Positions 1 through 12,363 of a stretch of DNA of 64,000 bases are shown here, in pieces. The stretch's first letter is position 1. Every line of letters starts with the position of its first letter. Origin of the DNA: Macrosteles quadrilineatus (Eukaryota > Arthropoda > Insecta > Hemiptera > Cicadellidae); the NCBI RefSeq assembly GCF_028750875.1, contig NW_026542600.1, positions 25,956,991-26,020,990 on the forward strand. The letters are read 5' to 3'. The notes beneath the pieces were generated by a model that saw only the letters and a list, made by a program, of their open reading frames with translations, was not told the origin of the DNA and searched no databases. The position numbers and the translations under genes were made by a program.

Positions 1-699
1 CTTTATTATGCGATCACAGTAGCCTATTAGTGCAAGATTCCGTCTCCAAAAATATCTCTAAATTCAAATATTAAAAATCCCAACTGAAAACAATTTGCCT
101 GAACATTCAGGTAATGAACATAATTAGTTTTAAGCTAAAAACATGAAACATATTAATTGAGGATTTGCCGAATACAATTTAAAGTCCTGAGCTTTGCCAC
201 CCACTCTGTGCTAGGTCATTCTAGGCCTATTCTGCTGCTGATACGATTGTTCAGGTAGTGAATAACTACGCAATTTTATGGTGCTGATTCAAAAACATGA
301 TTCAATATTTGATCTCTTCCCAACCATAGTTAATATTTGCTCCCATGACCTACCAATGGGACACCCATGTAAGTTACTTAATTTGAACTATTCATCAACA
401 AGAAAGAAGATAGAAAATGCTAAAGTTTATTGTTGTCCTCTTCCTTCATCTCTCTTAGTAATCCTAGTGAAATGTTCTTGTTTTGGGAGACAAACATTAT
501 GAATATCCAAATTTTAACAAACTGTATACTAATTATCACAAATTAGAGTTAATCTGAGGCAACCCGTGGTTTGACATCCTTCAGTGAACCATCTCTCCAT
601 TCCCCCAACTGCTGTTAAAAATTAAAAATTATTGTAGCTTTAATTTTAGCGGCCCTTGAATGATTTTTGTAGATAATCAAAATTTATTTTGGAAATTCG
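1..699. other. Non-coding, AT-rich
   Basis: I see no exon here with matched splice sites or a recognisable protein. It probably belongs to the last ARF intron. An open frame at 278-502 resembles nothing I know. Confidence 0.3.
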
Positions 700-709
700 A
701 TGTGTGATT

Positions 710-1030
710 AAATAATGATGATATCCATACAACTGCGGGAAGTGTTCTGGATTTTGCCGCGATTGCGGAAGACGATATTGATGTCTAATAAGACCGAGGA
801 GGTAATCAGGAATTTGCTGTGAACAACAATGATATTTCTGTTACCACGAGGGTATTCAGAATTTTGCTGTGAATGCGGAAAACGATGACGATGAGTACAT
901 GATCACGGGTGATATTCAGGATTTTGCTTCGTTCGTAGGAGACGATGATGACGTATACACAACCACGGGAGATTTTTAGGATTTAGCCATGATGGTGTAT
1001 GACCATGGGAGATAATTACAATTTTTTTGT
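710..1030. repeat. Degenerate minisatellite, period about 60 bp
   Basis: About five diverged units recur at roughly 738, 800, 850, 912 and 969. Each contains a version of ATTCAGGATTTTGC followed by a GCGGAAGACGATGA-like segment. Related GATCACGG- and GACGATGATG-rich arrays occur, in part as the reverse complement, at 36230-36490 and 40290-40545. Confidence 0.55.
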
Positions 1031-1341
1031 CATTGTCTATACCATTGGCATTTTCAAGGAGCTTGATTGATTGAATGATTGAATCAGAGTAGACCTAGTC
1101 TGTGGTCCACCTCAGTCAATGACCTTTTGGAGTCGTTGTCCCTATTGAAGCTTTCAGTACAGTACACCACTGGGTATTTCACCTGATGTTGCAGTGCAAG
1201 CAAAGGTACAATATTGTTCAGGTCCCGCCTCCGATGAAGGGGGCCTCCTGATGACCTTTGAGGGGTTAATTGAAAGGCCTACCTCTGTGCATGAATGCAA
1301 TCCTAATGCGCCCTGACCTCAAAGCCGCATGCATTATCAGA

Positions 1342-2376
1342 TACTGTAAGCGCACGACTTGTTTGCGCGTGGCCCCTCCACCGCCTCCTTAGCCAGGAGG
1401 GGCCCCCACCACAGCCGGGCGCTTGGCGATCTGCTACTAGTCGCCCTAAAAATGTTGTCTATACTACTTCTACTCCTAGCGGATACGTAACACTAACACA
1501 CGGCTCCTGTTGGTCTTATAATATTTCCATCGCTTCTCTGTGAATGGTTTGCCCTTTTTTACGGGCGGTTGCCATGATATTAATCTATGTTAGCCTAGCC
1601 TGACACTTTTTTAACCCACAGCTTAACAATCACTCAATAATTACTCAACCGCTACAGTCCAATAAACTGACAGTCGATAGAACATGATAAAATAAAATAC
1701 TCTTCCAGCCATAAAATAGTGTCATAAAATACTTTACGTACGACAGAGACCACCTTTCGTTTTATCAACTTAAGGATATAAAATAAATAACTGCAAGCCA
1801 TTAACCGTTTTAAAGGGTGTTCGGAAAACCCGTCCGATATTTTAAGGTGTTATTTATTGTAGATAATATTAAAATAAGCAAAAGTTTCCATAATGATATG
1901 TACTAAGCCTTATGGTTTTCTGTGTATATAGGTATATCTGCGCATGTGGTTTTACATAAAATACTATATCTTAAGATATCGCCTATAAACTCTAACTATA
2001 AGAGTTAATAATTTACACGTAAAAAGTCAAACTTTACAATTAAATTGGAATATAGGCCTAATATGATTTTACCGTTTGGTGTACATTTAAATAAGTAAAA
2101 AAAATAGTTATAGGCCTATCAAAATAAAATACTCTACTACAGTACCAAAACAATAATATAGAACCCTTAGTATAGAACATTGTATGGTATTTGAATTAAA
2201 TTCAAATTTAAATTCTAAAAATGTGTACGCAAAAAAGGAATACGCGAACAGCGCTGGTCGAATGATTTAGAAAGCGTAGTCCGACCACTGCTACGGAAAC
2301 TTGGCTGCGTGGTGGGAGATTGGTACCGCTCTCCCCCCGCGCACCCGGCTCGCAAACAAGTCGTACGCTTACAGTA
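1342..2376. mobile_element. Non-autonomous DNA transposon with about 27-bp terminal inverted repeats
   Basis: The left end (from 1342, TACTGTAAGCGCACGACTTG) matches the inverted right end (reading back from 2376, TACTGTAAGCGTACGACTTG); about 26 of 28 bases agree. Both subterminal regions are GC-rich in an otherwise AT-rich interior, and no transposase frame is visible. No clear target duplication was found, so the superfamily is undetermined. It lies in the presumed last ARF intron. Confidence 0.55.
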
Positions 2377-2968
2377 CTGTGTTGTTCAATTTGTCCACTA
2401 CCAGAATTGCCCTTGTCATCAAAAAATTATTTTGACAGTATGGGGTGTTCCATTGTGTTTATTTTATGTATAGCAAAACAGAAATAAGGAAAATTAATTT
2501 TTATTTTATCCTATAATTTTTTCCCGCTCAATGTCACGATTTCGCCCGTCCGGGAAGGGTTAACTTTCAGAAAATGTTGCCTTTTGAAGATAAGAAAATG
2601 TGGTGACATTTATTATTAACATAGTTTCTTGTTTCCTAATCCTTTTATGTAGGCCTACTAGAAACTTTTGTTGCACCTTAAAAACTTGCTCTATTTCTGA
2701 TTTAATAAATAAATGATTTTTCTTGACTTGATATTCTATGATGACATTCATATAATCACACATATGATAAGATTTTATTATTTATGTCATAAAATGAATT
2801 TGATAATGCACTTTGAAGGGGGTAAAGGGGTGATTTCTGTAGTTTTTGTGTTGTTAGATTCTGACTCCCACTTTAAAAAACCATCCTTGAACTTAATTAG
2901 GCCTATGCTAAAATAAGTTTGTAAAAATTTGTTTTTAAAATTATTAATCTAGCATGTTTTGTTTCCAG

Positions 2969-3055
2969 TGGTATATCCAAGCTACTTGTGCTACGCAGGG
3001 CCATGGATTATACGAGGGTCTCGACTGGTTGTCTAATGAATTGGCCAAAAAGTGA
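2969..3055 (+). CDS. Arf102F: ADP-ribosylation factor, class II (ARF4-like), last coding exon
   Basis: This is the C-terminal 28 codons plus stop (TGA at 3053-3055) of an ARF GTPase, a myristoylated Golgi and endosome small G protein that recruits vesicle coats. The exon follows a good acceptor (tttgtttccag, ending 2968) and reads WYIQATCATQGHG, then LYEGLDWLSNELAKK. The TCATxGxGLYEGLDWLS block covers the guanine-base contacting TCAT motif and the C-terminal helix of ARFs. The LSNELxK ending and TQG (rather than TSG) favour the class II ARF4/5 or fly Arf102F branch over ARF1; this subclass call comes from family memory. The exon appears to start in phase 0. I did not find the other exons (P-loop, DVGGQ and NKQD segments) in 1-2968, so the last intron is probably over 2.9 kb and the gene runs off the left edge. 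About 1 kb of 3' UTR follows. Confidence 0.9.
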   Translation, partial: WYIQATCATQGHGLYEGLDWLSNELAKK

Positions 3056-4045
3056 TTGCATTGTGCCTTTTTTGTGATTATCCTTTCTGGACTTAAGTAT
3101 TGTATAAAGTTTGTTTTTATGTACGGCAGTGTGACATTTTGGGCCCAATCTAATGTTGGACTCATGATTGTTTGATCTTTATGCTAAACCCTAATAAGGT
3201 GTAAATTTCCAGTAAGTTACAAACTAATTCACTTTACTTCTTAAGCAGCAGCACTTTTTGTTCAGATAACTTTTTTCCAAGCTATGCCAAGTGTCTTGGT
3301 CGGCAGTTTGTTTGAGTATAGTTTATTTTACATTTTCACTAAATAGTTTATTATATGCTGCTTTCTGTTAACTTATAAAACTAGTGTTAGGTTTTTAGGT
3401 AGAGTTGAGATTCAATTCCAAAAGGGTTTCCAGACTACTGTTTGTTACATTATGCTTTAGAAGAAAAATTTAATATATATTTCTTAGTTAAAAACATACA
3501 GTTAATTTGTCGATTTCCAAAGATACTCGACAGTATCTAAAAAGATTTAGATACAAATAGTTTTTTTTTTAATAAATCTCTTAATTTTGTGTAAGTTTTA
3601 AGAAAAAAACTGCATAACCTTTCTTACTCTTAATGTGCATTCAATATTAATGGATATGTTGGTGCACACGCCAACGTCTTGTTATTATAATGTAATTGTT
3701 TTCACTGACTGGGACAGATTCCTACATGTTACCTCTCAGTTCTCTATGTTTACGACATATTTAAGCGTGGAAATTTGTGGATGTTGTTAAAACAAATCAA
3801 AATTTAATTTAATACTAGGCCTACTTTAAGAGGCTAATAATTACGTAGCTAAATTATTTGATAGTTTCCTTTGTTTTGTCTTTTTCAAATATGTACTTTG
3901 TGTTCATCACGTACACCGAAACAAGCATAAGTTGTGAATGTAGGATCTAAGTTGTAAGCTTGAGCGTTTTCCGCCACTGTAAATATGATAACTATATTTA
4001 GTTCCAAAGCGGTTTCCATTCTATGTTGTTTATTAAATAAATTTA
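3056..4045 (+). other. ARF 3' UTR with candidate poly(A) signal
   Basis: This AT-rich stretch follows the ARF stop codon and holds no plausible coding exon. An AATAAA hexamer lies at 4036-4041 and is the best candidate cleavage signal. The extent of the UTR is inferred from that signal only. Confidence 0.4.
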
Positions 4046-4890
4046 AATAGTTAAACTGAACAGTTTTCTTCTTGAATCCTTAATGCCTTATTTATTGTAA
4101 AATTTTAAAACTAAATCATTGACTAAATCATGGGGTTAGATCCATCATGGGTTTCCCTACCATTGTGGTTTGGTTGATGTATGCCTACAGCTACAGTGAT
4201 CAGTCTTGGGTGGTGTCTGTTCAAGCTCGGCCTGTCAGCATTGGGCTACTGCAAGCCAGTTCTCGTCAAAAAAATTAACTTGTTATTATTTGCTCCCCCA
4301 ATTAGAAAAGATGTAACAGTTAAGCTTCTTAATTTAAGAATGTTACAAAGACCAACGTAAAATTACTCTTAGAATAATTTTGGAAGATGTTTTTTGTTGA
4401 AGATTTAAAAATAAAAACAAAATTTTACGATTTACTACTTGAATTTACAGTGGAAAAAAGTGGAAGTTCTTTAAGTATGTAAGGTCAATTTTTGGTTGAG
4501 GCATCAGTCACAGGAATTGTCGGAGGATACAATTATGTGTTGGTGTATGTAGAGAAACAAAACTTTCAGAATATATTTTAAACATTGATACAAAGATTTT
4601 TCATAGCTATTACCAATATCTTTTGTGACCTAATGTCTAATGTAGTAATGTCCTTTCTAAATTAGTTATGTACCACTTGACAAGTTAGTTTTGGACACTT
4701 TTAACAGTATTTCAGGACAAATTTAAATCTATTGAGGGTTTCAATAGTAATTCAATATCCTCCAAAGGCTTGGACCGCCACCCTGAATGAAGTTAATAAG
4801 TGTTGACTGAAACTTTTTGCTAGTGCAGTTTCTATAATCAAGAACCTTAAAATATTAGGGAGAATAAGGATGTACAATGGGTTTGGGAAA
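4046..4890. other. Intergenic or terminal-exon region, unassigned
   Basis: Mostly AT-rich. A GC-richer patch near 4135-4265 has a 43-codon open frame on the plus strand (4147-4278) with no recognisable homology. It may be repeat-derived. Confidence 0.25.
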
Positions 4891-4910
4891 AGACATTTAC
4901 CTGTAATTGT

Positions 4911-5093
4911 GCATCCAAATCAACACAATTAATACATTATCTGTCCATCCACTCGGGCTCTGGCCTATGAAGTTAAACAAGAGTTGAGCTGATACGGAAC
5001 GAAAATGAACTATACTTATAAATATTAGTGGCACCATCACTACCATGGATTCATAATTTTTCGCAAGTGGTGTAGTCAAAGGTTTTTCACTGT
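4911..5093 (-). CDS. Possible internal exon of an unrecognised minus-strand gene
   Basis: This 183-nt segment is open in only one minus-strand frame and is bounded by a plausible acceptor (gtgtttccacag, just above 5093) and donor (CAG then gtaaat, just below 4911). The translation starts EKPLTTPLAKNYESM and continues as a hydrophobic stretch (VVMVPLIFISIV), ending WMHNYR, which suggests a membrane protein. I do not recognise the family. The frame needs two bases from the upstream exon, which fits the candidate exon at 5354-5404 in its ISYFVFYNQYKK frame. The host gene order (ARF on the left on plus, FAIM on the right on plus) leaves room for a minus-strand gene here. A chance open frame remains quite possible. 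Confidence 0.22.
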
Positions 5094-5353
5094 GGAAACA
5101 CACCATCGTTTAAAAAAAACAGGGGTCGCCTATCAAAAGTTAGATAGAAGTTTGGAAAGACCAGAGTGGGAACGATTTTTCCATGCGTTCCAGCCCCAAT
5201 ACACCACAGTTTGACGCACCTCCAACTAATCTGAGTTAACCTATCACTACAGTTTTTTTTTGTTGTACTTGATGACATCTGTGTTGTAAATATCGTGTCA
5301 AAGAGATAAAAGCATATTGGTAGATGAAAAATATTTTGCCTACAGTTACCTGA

Positions 5354-5404
5354 CAAAGCAGGCTTTCTTGTACTGATTATAGAACACAAAGTAGCTAATT
5401 CCTG
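5354..5404 (-). CDS. Possible short exon upstream of the 4911-5093 segment
   Basis: A 51-nt segment lies between an acceptor-like aaatgcag and a gtaact donor. In the phase compatible with the downstream candidate it reads ISYFVFYNQYKKACFV. There is no recognisable homology. It is reported only because splice sites and phase agree with the neighbouring candidate. Confidence 0.15.
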
Positions 5405-6409
5405 CATTTACTTACTTTGTAGCACTCCAGTATTTCTACCAAACAACACAAAAAGTGTGATTTTATTAGGCAAGTAATACGTGTAGGCCTATGCTTAAAA
5501 CCAGTTGACAACACTTAAAGATTCTACAACTACGATCATCTGTTTATACGTCAGTTTATTCTTCATTCCATCTGACTATTGATACATCGACTTAATTTAA
5601 CCTATAAACCTGTTGGTGCAAGTTTACAATTGTCGTTCAACACTTGTATTTAACCTAACGTAAAATGTGTTGTTAAGTGTTAGAATGACAGACTAATTGT
5701 TTATAAGTAAAATGTTTGCAAATAATGAACACAATGAAAGTGAGTATAAACCTGTTGTTGCATGTTAACATAAACATTACAAACCAAAAATTTATTCAGA
5801 TTTGGATTCAATAGGTTTGTTCATTTCATTCAGATTTTTATTTGCTTATTTGTGAAACAATTTCCTTTAGGTTGTTTGTTTGGGAGACAATTTTATTTAG
5901 GTTTGAATTTTTTACAGTTACAGTTTGTTCTCTTTTTAACAGTAATAGGCTGTTCAGGACATACTGGCTAACAACGGTGAGGATACCCAATTCTTTGAAA
6001 AGGGGTCGGCAGTGTTCTCTTGGGCCGGAGGATGTTATGACTCGCAAGGCTTTCTTTTGCAGCAATAGTATATCCTGGGCAGAAGGAGATTGGCCCCAGA
6101 GTACTATTCCATACAGTATATGGCTATGGAACAAGGAATGGTAGATTGTAATCAAGTAGTTCTTAGTAATAAAATCTCTAAGCTTCCTGAGAAGGTAGAG
6201 TACTCTTGACAACTTGACGCAAACCTTGTCTGTGCGAATGTTCCAGCCTAACCTAGGGTCAATCCAGAAACCTCATAGCTTTACAGCATCGTCCTGCTCT
6301 ATCCTCGATCGCAGAGTGCAGATTAGGGATTGGGTTTTCGCCTCATTGATTTTGAAGCGGTTTGTTATAAACCAATCCTTAGCCATTTCTAGCAGGTTGT
6401 CTCCTGCCC

Positions 6410-6880
6410 TCAATCGCTCAATGTTCTTCCCCCTATTGAACAAGGTGGTGTCGTCAGCAAACAATAAGGTTTGTCCAGATCGTTGATCATTATGCTGAAC
6501 AACAGGGGTCCGACCACCAATCCTTGGGGCACCCCGTGGGGAATAATCTGCACCCTTGAAGAGGTTTCATTCAAAGACACGAGCTGCTTTCGATCTGCCA
6601 AGTAGCTACTTAGGGTGTTCAAAACTGTGCCTCCGATACCATACCTCTTAAGCTTGGCCAACAGTATGTTGTGTGAAACCACATCAAAGGCCTTGCTCAG
6701 GTCGCAGAGCCTCAAAAGAGCCGAATAGTTTTCCTCTAAAGCATCTGTAATGGCACTTACAAGATTCAAGAGAGCAGAAGATGATGAGCGCCCACTCCTA
6801 AAACCATGCTGAGCATTTGAAAATAGTTGGTTGCTTTCAAAATATGCCAAAAATTGTCTCTTCATTATGGTCTCCAGCAC
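6410..6880 (-). pseudogene. LINE A reverse transcriptase core (disrupted)
   Basis: This carries the RT fingers and palm with GFRSGRS, DLSKAFD (first catalytic Asp), GVPQG and GPLLF. It shares its frame with 6914-7717 apart from one stop codon, and shifts frame before the FADD box at 6440-6464. Confidence 0.85.
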
Positions 6881-6913
6881 CTTGGAGAAGACTGGCAGGA
6901 TAGAGATGGGTCT

Positions 6914-7717
6914 TTAATTTGCTGGGTCGGAAGGATTGCCCTTCTTGTAAATGGGGATAGTCCTAGCTATCTTTAGGCTATCCGGAAAAATTCCCTTAGT
7001 CAGACAGAGGTTTACAAGTTTAGTCAGTGGCAAGATTATCTTATCAACTGTGCCCTTTAGAATAGAGCATGACAGACCATTGATGCCCTGACTGTCGGAG
7101 TCCCTAAAACCTTTCACTAACGCTAGGATATAGTTTTCACTCACCTCAGTCCAAGTTGTTAGTGTGTTATTTCCTGCGAGGTTTATTGGTACATCCACTT
7201 TCCCTCTTTGCTTCAGGGTAGGGAGGTTAGACTTGATGTCATCCGCTACCTTCACAAAAAAATCATTAAAAGTATCAGGGGACACTGTTACCTTGGGTCC
7301 AGGGGTGGGTTTTCTGCACTTGACCAGCTCCCATGCTGCTTTGCAAGTGTTGGGAGCAGCAGCTATCTTATTAACATTGCTGGATTTTTTCGCTATCTTA
7401 ACTCTAGAACTATAAACACTTTTTATTTTCTTGTAAAGCAAGAAGTACCTCTCTTTAGAGTTAGCGTCAAGGGCAAGTTTGTAGTGGTCATGAGCAAAGG
7501 TCATAAAGGATCGCAATCTTTTCAGATCATGGGTGTACCAGGATTTGTCCCTCATCACAGGTTTTACTGTATCAGCCCTACATTTGAACAACTTGATAGG
7601 ATAAACTATATCAAATTTTTCTTGAAACAGCATAGAACAGTTATGGAAACCTGAAATTGGATCTGACACTGACTTAAAGCTGTCCCAATTTACATTTGAA
7701 AGTTTGTTTCTAAGCAA
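6914..7717 (-). pseudogene. LINE A endonuclease-RT linker and RT start (disrupted)
   Basis: This 267-codon frame covers the typical jockey-like spacer and ends in IPIYKKGNPSDPAN. After a single in-frame stop, the expected RPISILP motif follows immediately. It belongs to LINE A and has no host function. Confidence 0.8.
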
Positions 7718-8901
7718 AGGTAAATTATCTTTATCTACAGATCTCTTATGTACTACGTAGCTATCAACAACACTATTGCATGTTACCTGGTCTGTCTTTA
7801 CCTTGGATTACTGCACAGTCGTGGTCCGCCACCGCCGATTCAGTCACCTTCACATCATAGTCCCAGGTATTGAAGTTGGTAGCTGTCGCATCCAGACAAG
7901 CTGAACCTCGTGTGGGAAGCCTTGAAGTGATGTAGAGCCCGAAGCCCCACAGCAGATTTACAAAAGTTGTCTCCTCTCTGGAAGGATGCTCAAGATGCAA
8001 GTTGAAGTCAAAAGTATATGCTGTATATACATACAATTACCCATTATTTATACTGAAGGCGTAGGCAAGCACCACAGTCCTCTTGGTTCATGGGAGGAGT
8101 CTTTTTTTATCTCGTTTGCTCGAAAGCAGGCTTATATTATATGCAGCCTCATTGTGCACTAATTAATTTGACAATTCTGAGGTTTCTGTGGTATTTGGTT
8201 GGTTTTTGTTAGTATTGTTGAGGGTTTTGTTTTAGTTTGGTGGCTTATTTCATTTTGGTTTTTGTTTTTTGTTGTGTCCTGTTAATTGATGGGATTTAGT
8301 AGGATTCTAAGGCGCCTTGATGGGAAAGTTGTGAGAAGGGTTGGGTTGGAGTCTTCACGCTTAAGGGCTGTCAAGAATTTCTTATCCCGAAAAGGAGGCC
8401 CATGGACGATCCTCGTTAAATCTTGGAGCCTCATTAAATTAAATCTTGATAGGCTGCATGGTATTTAGAGCTAATAACCTCGTATGTTAACCTATCCGTA
8501 AGAATCTTTCTTCTAATGTTAAGTGGTTTTATAGCTATCTCTGCCAGTAAGGCAGTTTATTGGTGTGGGTTTAAAAGCACCCATAGCTATTCTTATAGCC
8601 CGATTTTGTTTAACTTCCAATACATTGATTAACTTGGAGGCAGAGCCAAATAAAAAGCAGCCGTAGTCGTAGTCTATTTTAGGTCTGATGAGTCCTTTGT
8701 AAACATCAACAGCAAAGTCTGGGTGAGTGCCTTTACAACCACATACTCTCGCTTAGTTACATTTAGGTCAGTTTGACTTGACATTGTCTTTGTACATTCT
8801 TGATATGAGTATTAAACTTCAGTTTGTCGTCTATTACAAATGCCCAGTAGATGCCCATAGATTCGACAAGTAGACTCTCTTGATTTCTAATTGCTGGTAA
8901 T

Positions 8902-9291
8902 CTAGTGTTGTTTCCTTTTTCTTGATATTATTAGTGATTGACTTTTGTTTGGATTGATTTCGATGTGTAAAGAAGCGAGGTAGTCACTGAGAGAGTCTAG
9001 GGCCTTTTGGCTATCTTGCCTAGCTACTATCAGGTGTTTGTGAGCGGTGTATACCAATATGTCATCTGCGTATTGGAGTGATTGCACTGGGTAGGGTATG
9101 TAGCTGTTAATTTCTGAAATATATAGTGAGTACAGCAAAGGACTTAGAGAATCTCCTTGGGGCAAGCCTTTGTACGTATATCTGTAATGATTGCTTTCAG
9201 GGTTTATTAGGACTAGCTGCCTGTAGGTGAGCCATCCATGTAAGTATTTTATATATTGTGCCGGGACTCCAAATTTATGGAGTTTATCCAT
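8902..9291 (-). pseudogene. LINE B reverse transcriptase, YADD segment
   Basis: This 129-codon fragment contains KGLPQGDSLSPLLYSLYISE and LQYADDILVY, the RT palm of jockey-clade LINEs. Downstream (8690-8520), other frames still encode recognisable thumb sequence (SKLINVLEVKQNRAIR), which shows frame disruption. Confidence 0.85.
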
Positions 9292-9660
9292 TAAGGTAGG
9301 TAACTTATTTGTACTTTATCATAAGCACATGTCATATCTAAGGACGTGGCAATAATAGATTCATTATAGGTCAGAGCAATATGTGCTTGCGATATGAATT
9401 TCAGAAGGTAGTCTGCACAGCCAAGTTTCTGTCTGAAACCAAACTGTGTACCGGTATTTGGTATTATGTTTAGTTTATTAACTAACCATAGTTTAGTCTA
9501 TTTGATATAATTTTGTTAAGTATCTTGACAAAGCAAGGGATCAGCAATATAGTTCTGTAGGGTTCTACCCCTTGTTCATTTTTTTGGGGTTTAAGCAGAG
9601 CGATAATTTTCATTTGTTTCCATTTGACCGGTATCTCTATTGTGCCAAGCCAAATTTTAT

Positions 9661-9902
9661 TTTTCCTTCATTTTAAGAAATTTACTAAGCTCTCAAATGT
9701 TTTTATGTTTTATTAATAGATAGCGTAAAAGGAAAAAAGTTAAGTTAATTTATCATTTTAATTTTTACATCCTCTAGATACTTAGATGTGTAGTATGTAT
9801 GTATATGACGTAGGCCTATTCATAGGCTGATGTGTTGACTTTGTCAATGATTTGTAAAAATCCGAAAGACAAATAAATGATATGATTTGATTTGATTTGA
9901 TT
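9661..9902 (+). mobile_element. Short LINE 3' tail or SINE nested in LINE B
   Basis: About 240 bp ends in AATAAATGATATGATTTGA followed by a TGATT-type tandem tail, typical of LINE-like 3' ends. LINE B coding sequence is continuous on both sides (LLNIY before, KIWLGTIEIP after), so the insertion point can be placed within a few bases. Its orientation is opposite to LINE B. Confidence 0.6.
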
Positions 9903-10471
9903 GTAAATGTTAAGTAGACATTCCAAAGCACTTTTTGGAAGGTGTTTGATCATAAGGTAGCTTATGCCATCTAGTCCAGGTGCAGTGTTTTTTTAAGACT
10001 CAATTTAACCAACCTCTCCTCCCTTAATGCCCTGCCTTATCTCTTTAAGGCTGAATTGTCTTTGCAGAGGGTCTTCAAAGTGGTTTATTGTTGGTGGAAT
10101 AGTCTCATCTTGGTTAGGTACATAATCAGTACAAATATGTTTCATAAACTTCTCTACTAGGTCATTGTTTGTAAGGATGGGGTTGGTGATTGGTCCTTTG
10201 TTAAAACTATTATATTTAAGCTTTCTTATTATTTTTCATGCACGAGTTGTGGATTTTTTACATTTTATTTCGCTGCATAATTTCTCCCGGCTGGATTTCT
10301 TTGCTAATTTTATTTCTTCTTTAGCTTTTAATTGGGCTGTCTGGTACGCATTAAAGTTGTTCCAGGTCATATTTCTTTTAAAAGTGGAGAATGCTAATCT
10401 TCTTTGTGTGACTGCTTTTGAGCATCTTTCATTCCACCAGTGCTTTGGAATGAATCCTGGTTTACCGGATT

Positions 10472-10939
10472 TCACTTGGTTTTTACAGGTGGGATACTCA
10501 ACAAAGCAGCTTTATTTATTGCTAAGGTAAGATGATCCACTGAATAATCGTTTGTTTTTATCAGCTCAGTTTCTACTATCCTAGTGAATTTCCCCGAGTT
10601 GGCGAGTTCAAAGTTTCTTTTACATTTTATCAGTTTGGTGAATTCCATACTAGGTTTTTTGGATAACTGTCTAATCTCAAAGGAAATAATAATAGGTAAG
10701 TTATTGCTATCTAAGGCATCACTTGTTACCTCCCACTTTTGAAGGAGAGCGTGCAGATGAGGGGTACAGAATGATAGATCGACTGTGGCATTTCTCTGAA
10801 ACATGGTTGGTGCGGTTGTTGGAGATTTATCGTTAAGTAAAATGAATGATGAGTTGTTGTACTCATGGAAAATATCATATCCTCTCGTATTACCTTTTCC
10901 GTCACTCCAGTATGGGTTAAAATCTCCACAGATTATCAA
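10472..10939 (-). pseudogene. LINE B APE-type endonuclease, C-terminal half
   Basis: This 155-codon frame begins MIICGDFNPYWSD, which includes the conserved GDFN of exonuclease-endonuclease-phosphatase domains. It continues to the spacer before the WWNERCS motif at 10450. Upstream endonuclease sequence (QETWLK, YGGIAF) lies in 11220-11120 in a different reading frame. Confidence 0.8.
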
Positions 10940-11933
10940 GTAGCCATTGTCATGGCAAACTAATTTGTTGTACTAGAATTCTGGATCTACTGATTGATTG
11001 GTGACATACATGTTGTAAATAGTGATGGGTATTTTAAAATTCGATAGATGACAAACCTGTAGTTGTAGTCCAGCTGTATTTATGTCCAACACTGGGCTAA
11101 TTAATAGATATTTATGAATAATGAAGGCTATGCCTCCATAACCATCAGGTCTGTTTAATCCATGAATGAGATAATTATTGTCGGTGAGAATGTCATTGTC
11201 CTTCAGCCAGGTTTCTTGGACAAGTCCTATGTGGATTTTTTCGTCATAAATGAGTAAGTTCTGGCCATTTTGCTTTTATAGATCTGGCATTACATTGAAT
11301 TATGTTTAGGTTATTAATGTCCAGTTTTAGATGTAACCTATGATTGAATTGTGTTACCAGGTTTAGTGTCATTCAATGTCTGATTGTTTTTATTCGTCAA
11401 CGTTTTATTGGTCCGGTGTGGGGCCACTAGCGAAACTAACATCTCATCAACTTGTTGAAACGTTGTTATGGTAGGGGACTTAAGTCTCAGGCATATTTGT
11501 TTAATTAATTGATCTCTGACATAGTTTTGTACTGAGCTAGTGTTGGATGAGCCTGCCTTTTCAATGGAACTGGTATTGGAGTTAGCAGTTCGATAGACAC
11601 CCAATGTTTTTTGGGTTGTTTGCACTCTATTAGGCTTTTCCATTGTTCCTTTGGTAAGTGTGATGGCCTTTTTGGTGAGTAACAGGTTGTTTTGGTTTAA
11701 TGAGTGGTGATTATGGAGAGTTTTCTGTCAATGGTTCTGTTTCGTCAATCTCTTGTAGGGATGAGAAGCTATTTTGTAGATTGAGTTAAAAAGAATTAGT
11801 GGGGTATTGGTAAGAACACTGATCGCTCTTTGTAACCTGTGCATAGGATTGGGAGCTATATAGTAGACTTTGTTGGACTTTTTTGGTATGTTATTGGAAA
11901 TTGTTTGCTTGCAGTAAAGTGTAATCTGTTCTA

Positions 11934-12363
11934 TTAAATGCTCATGTGATCTTGGATATTCCTTTGCCTAATATATTCTGGACAGTTTTGGGAGTTGCTG
12001 GAGTGAGGGCCTGAACAATGTACACATTTGCGAGGTTGGTTGTCACAATCACCGCTGTGAAACTGCTCGCTGCAGTCCCTACAGATTTTGGTTTTAGTAC
12101 AAGGACTTAGCTGTGTGACCATAGGCAAAACAAGTGAAACATTGTTTTACAGGAATCCTGTAGTATTCAACTTTGACCCTCACATAATTGAGGTAGACGT
12201 AATGGGGTAGAATATCTGATTCGAAAGTTAATTTTACAAAGTGGGTATCCTTCAGTTCTTTGTTCACAAATCTTTTGATTCTTTGTACATCGATGACGCT
12301 GTACCTTGATTCAACACCATCCATAATTTCATTTTCACTAATATCTGGTTCAATGTAAACCAC
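11934..12363 (-). pseudogene. LINE B ORF1 (Gag-like) zinc-knuckle region
   Basis: Two overlapping frames (12363-12094 and 12128-11934) together cover an RNA-binding region followed by cysteine knuckles. A frameshift lies in the overlap. The cysteine spacing resembles the three-knuckle Gag of jockey and I elements. One knuckle has lost its last cysteine. Confidence 0.7.

Larger units (their letters stand above)
5820..8036 (-). mobile_element. 5'-truncated jockey/CR1-type non-LTR retrotransposon (LINE A)
   Basis: This is a minus-strand LINE ORF2 remnant. In order: the end of an endonuclease domain (8036-7773, with DFNLHL and the catalytic ADHD-type motif), the linker and start of reverse transcriptase (7717-6914), RT core with HGFRSGRS, SKAFDVVSH and HGVPQGLVVGPLLF (6880-6410), the FADD catalytic box (6464-6273), and thumb/C-terminal region (6212-5838). 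At least two frameshifts (between 7773 and 7717, and near 6480) and two in-frame stops (near 6912 and 6271) break the frame, so it is dead but not ancient. The 5' end is lost inside the endonuclease domain, typical of truncated target-primed insertion. It abuts the 3' side of LINE B. Confidence 0.85.

Noticed and set aside
700..1030. Possible CRISPR-like array
   Set aside because: The repeats are diverged and contiguous with no unique spacers, in a eukaryotic genome: a minisatellite.
2944..3165. 73-codon minus-strand open frame
   Set aside because: Antisense shadow of the ARF last exon.
5842..6144. 100-codon plus-strand open frame
   Set aside because: Shadow of the LINE A RT thumb on the minus strand.
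7208..7654. 148-codon plus-strand open frame
   Set aside because: It is the opposite-strand shadow of the LINE A ORF2.
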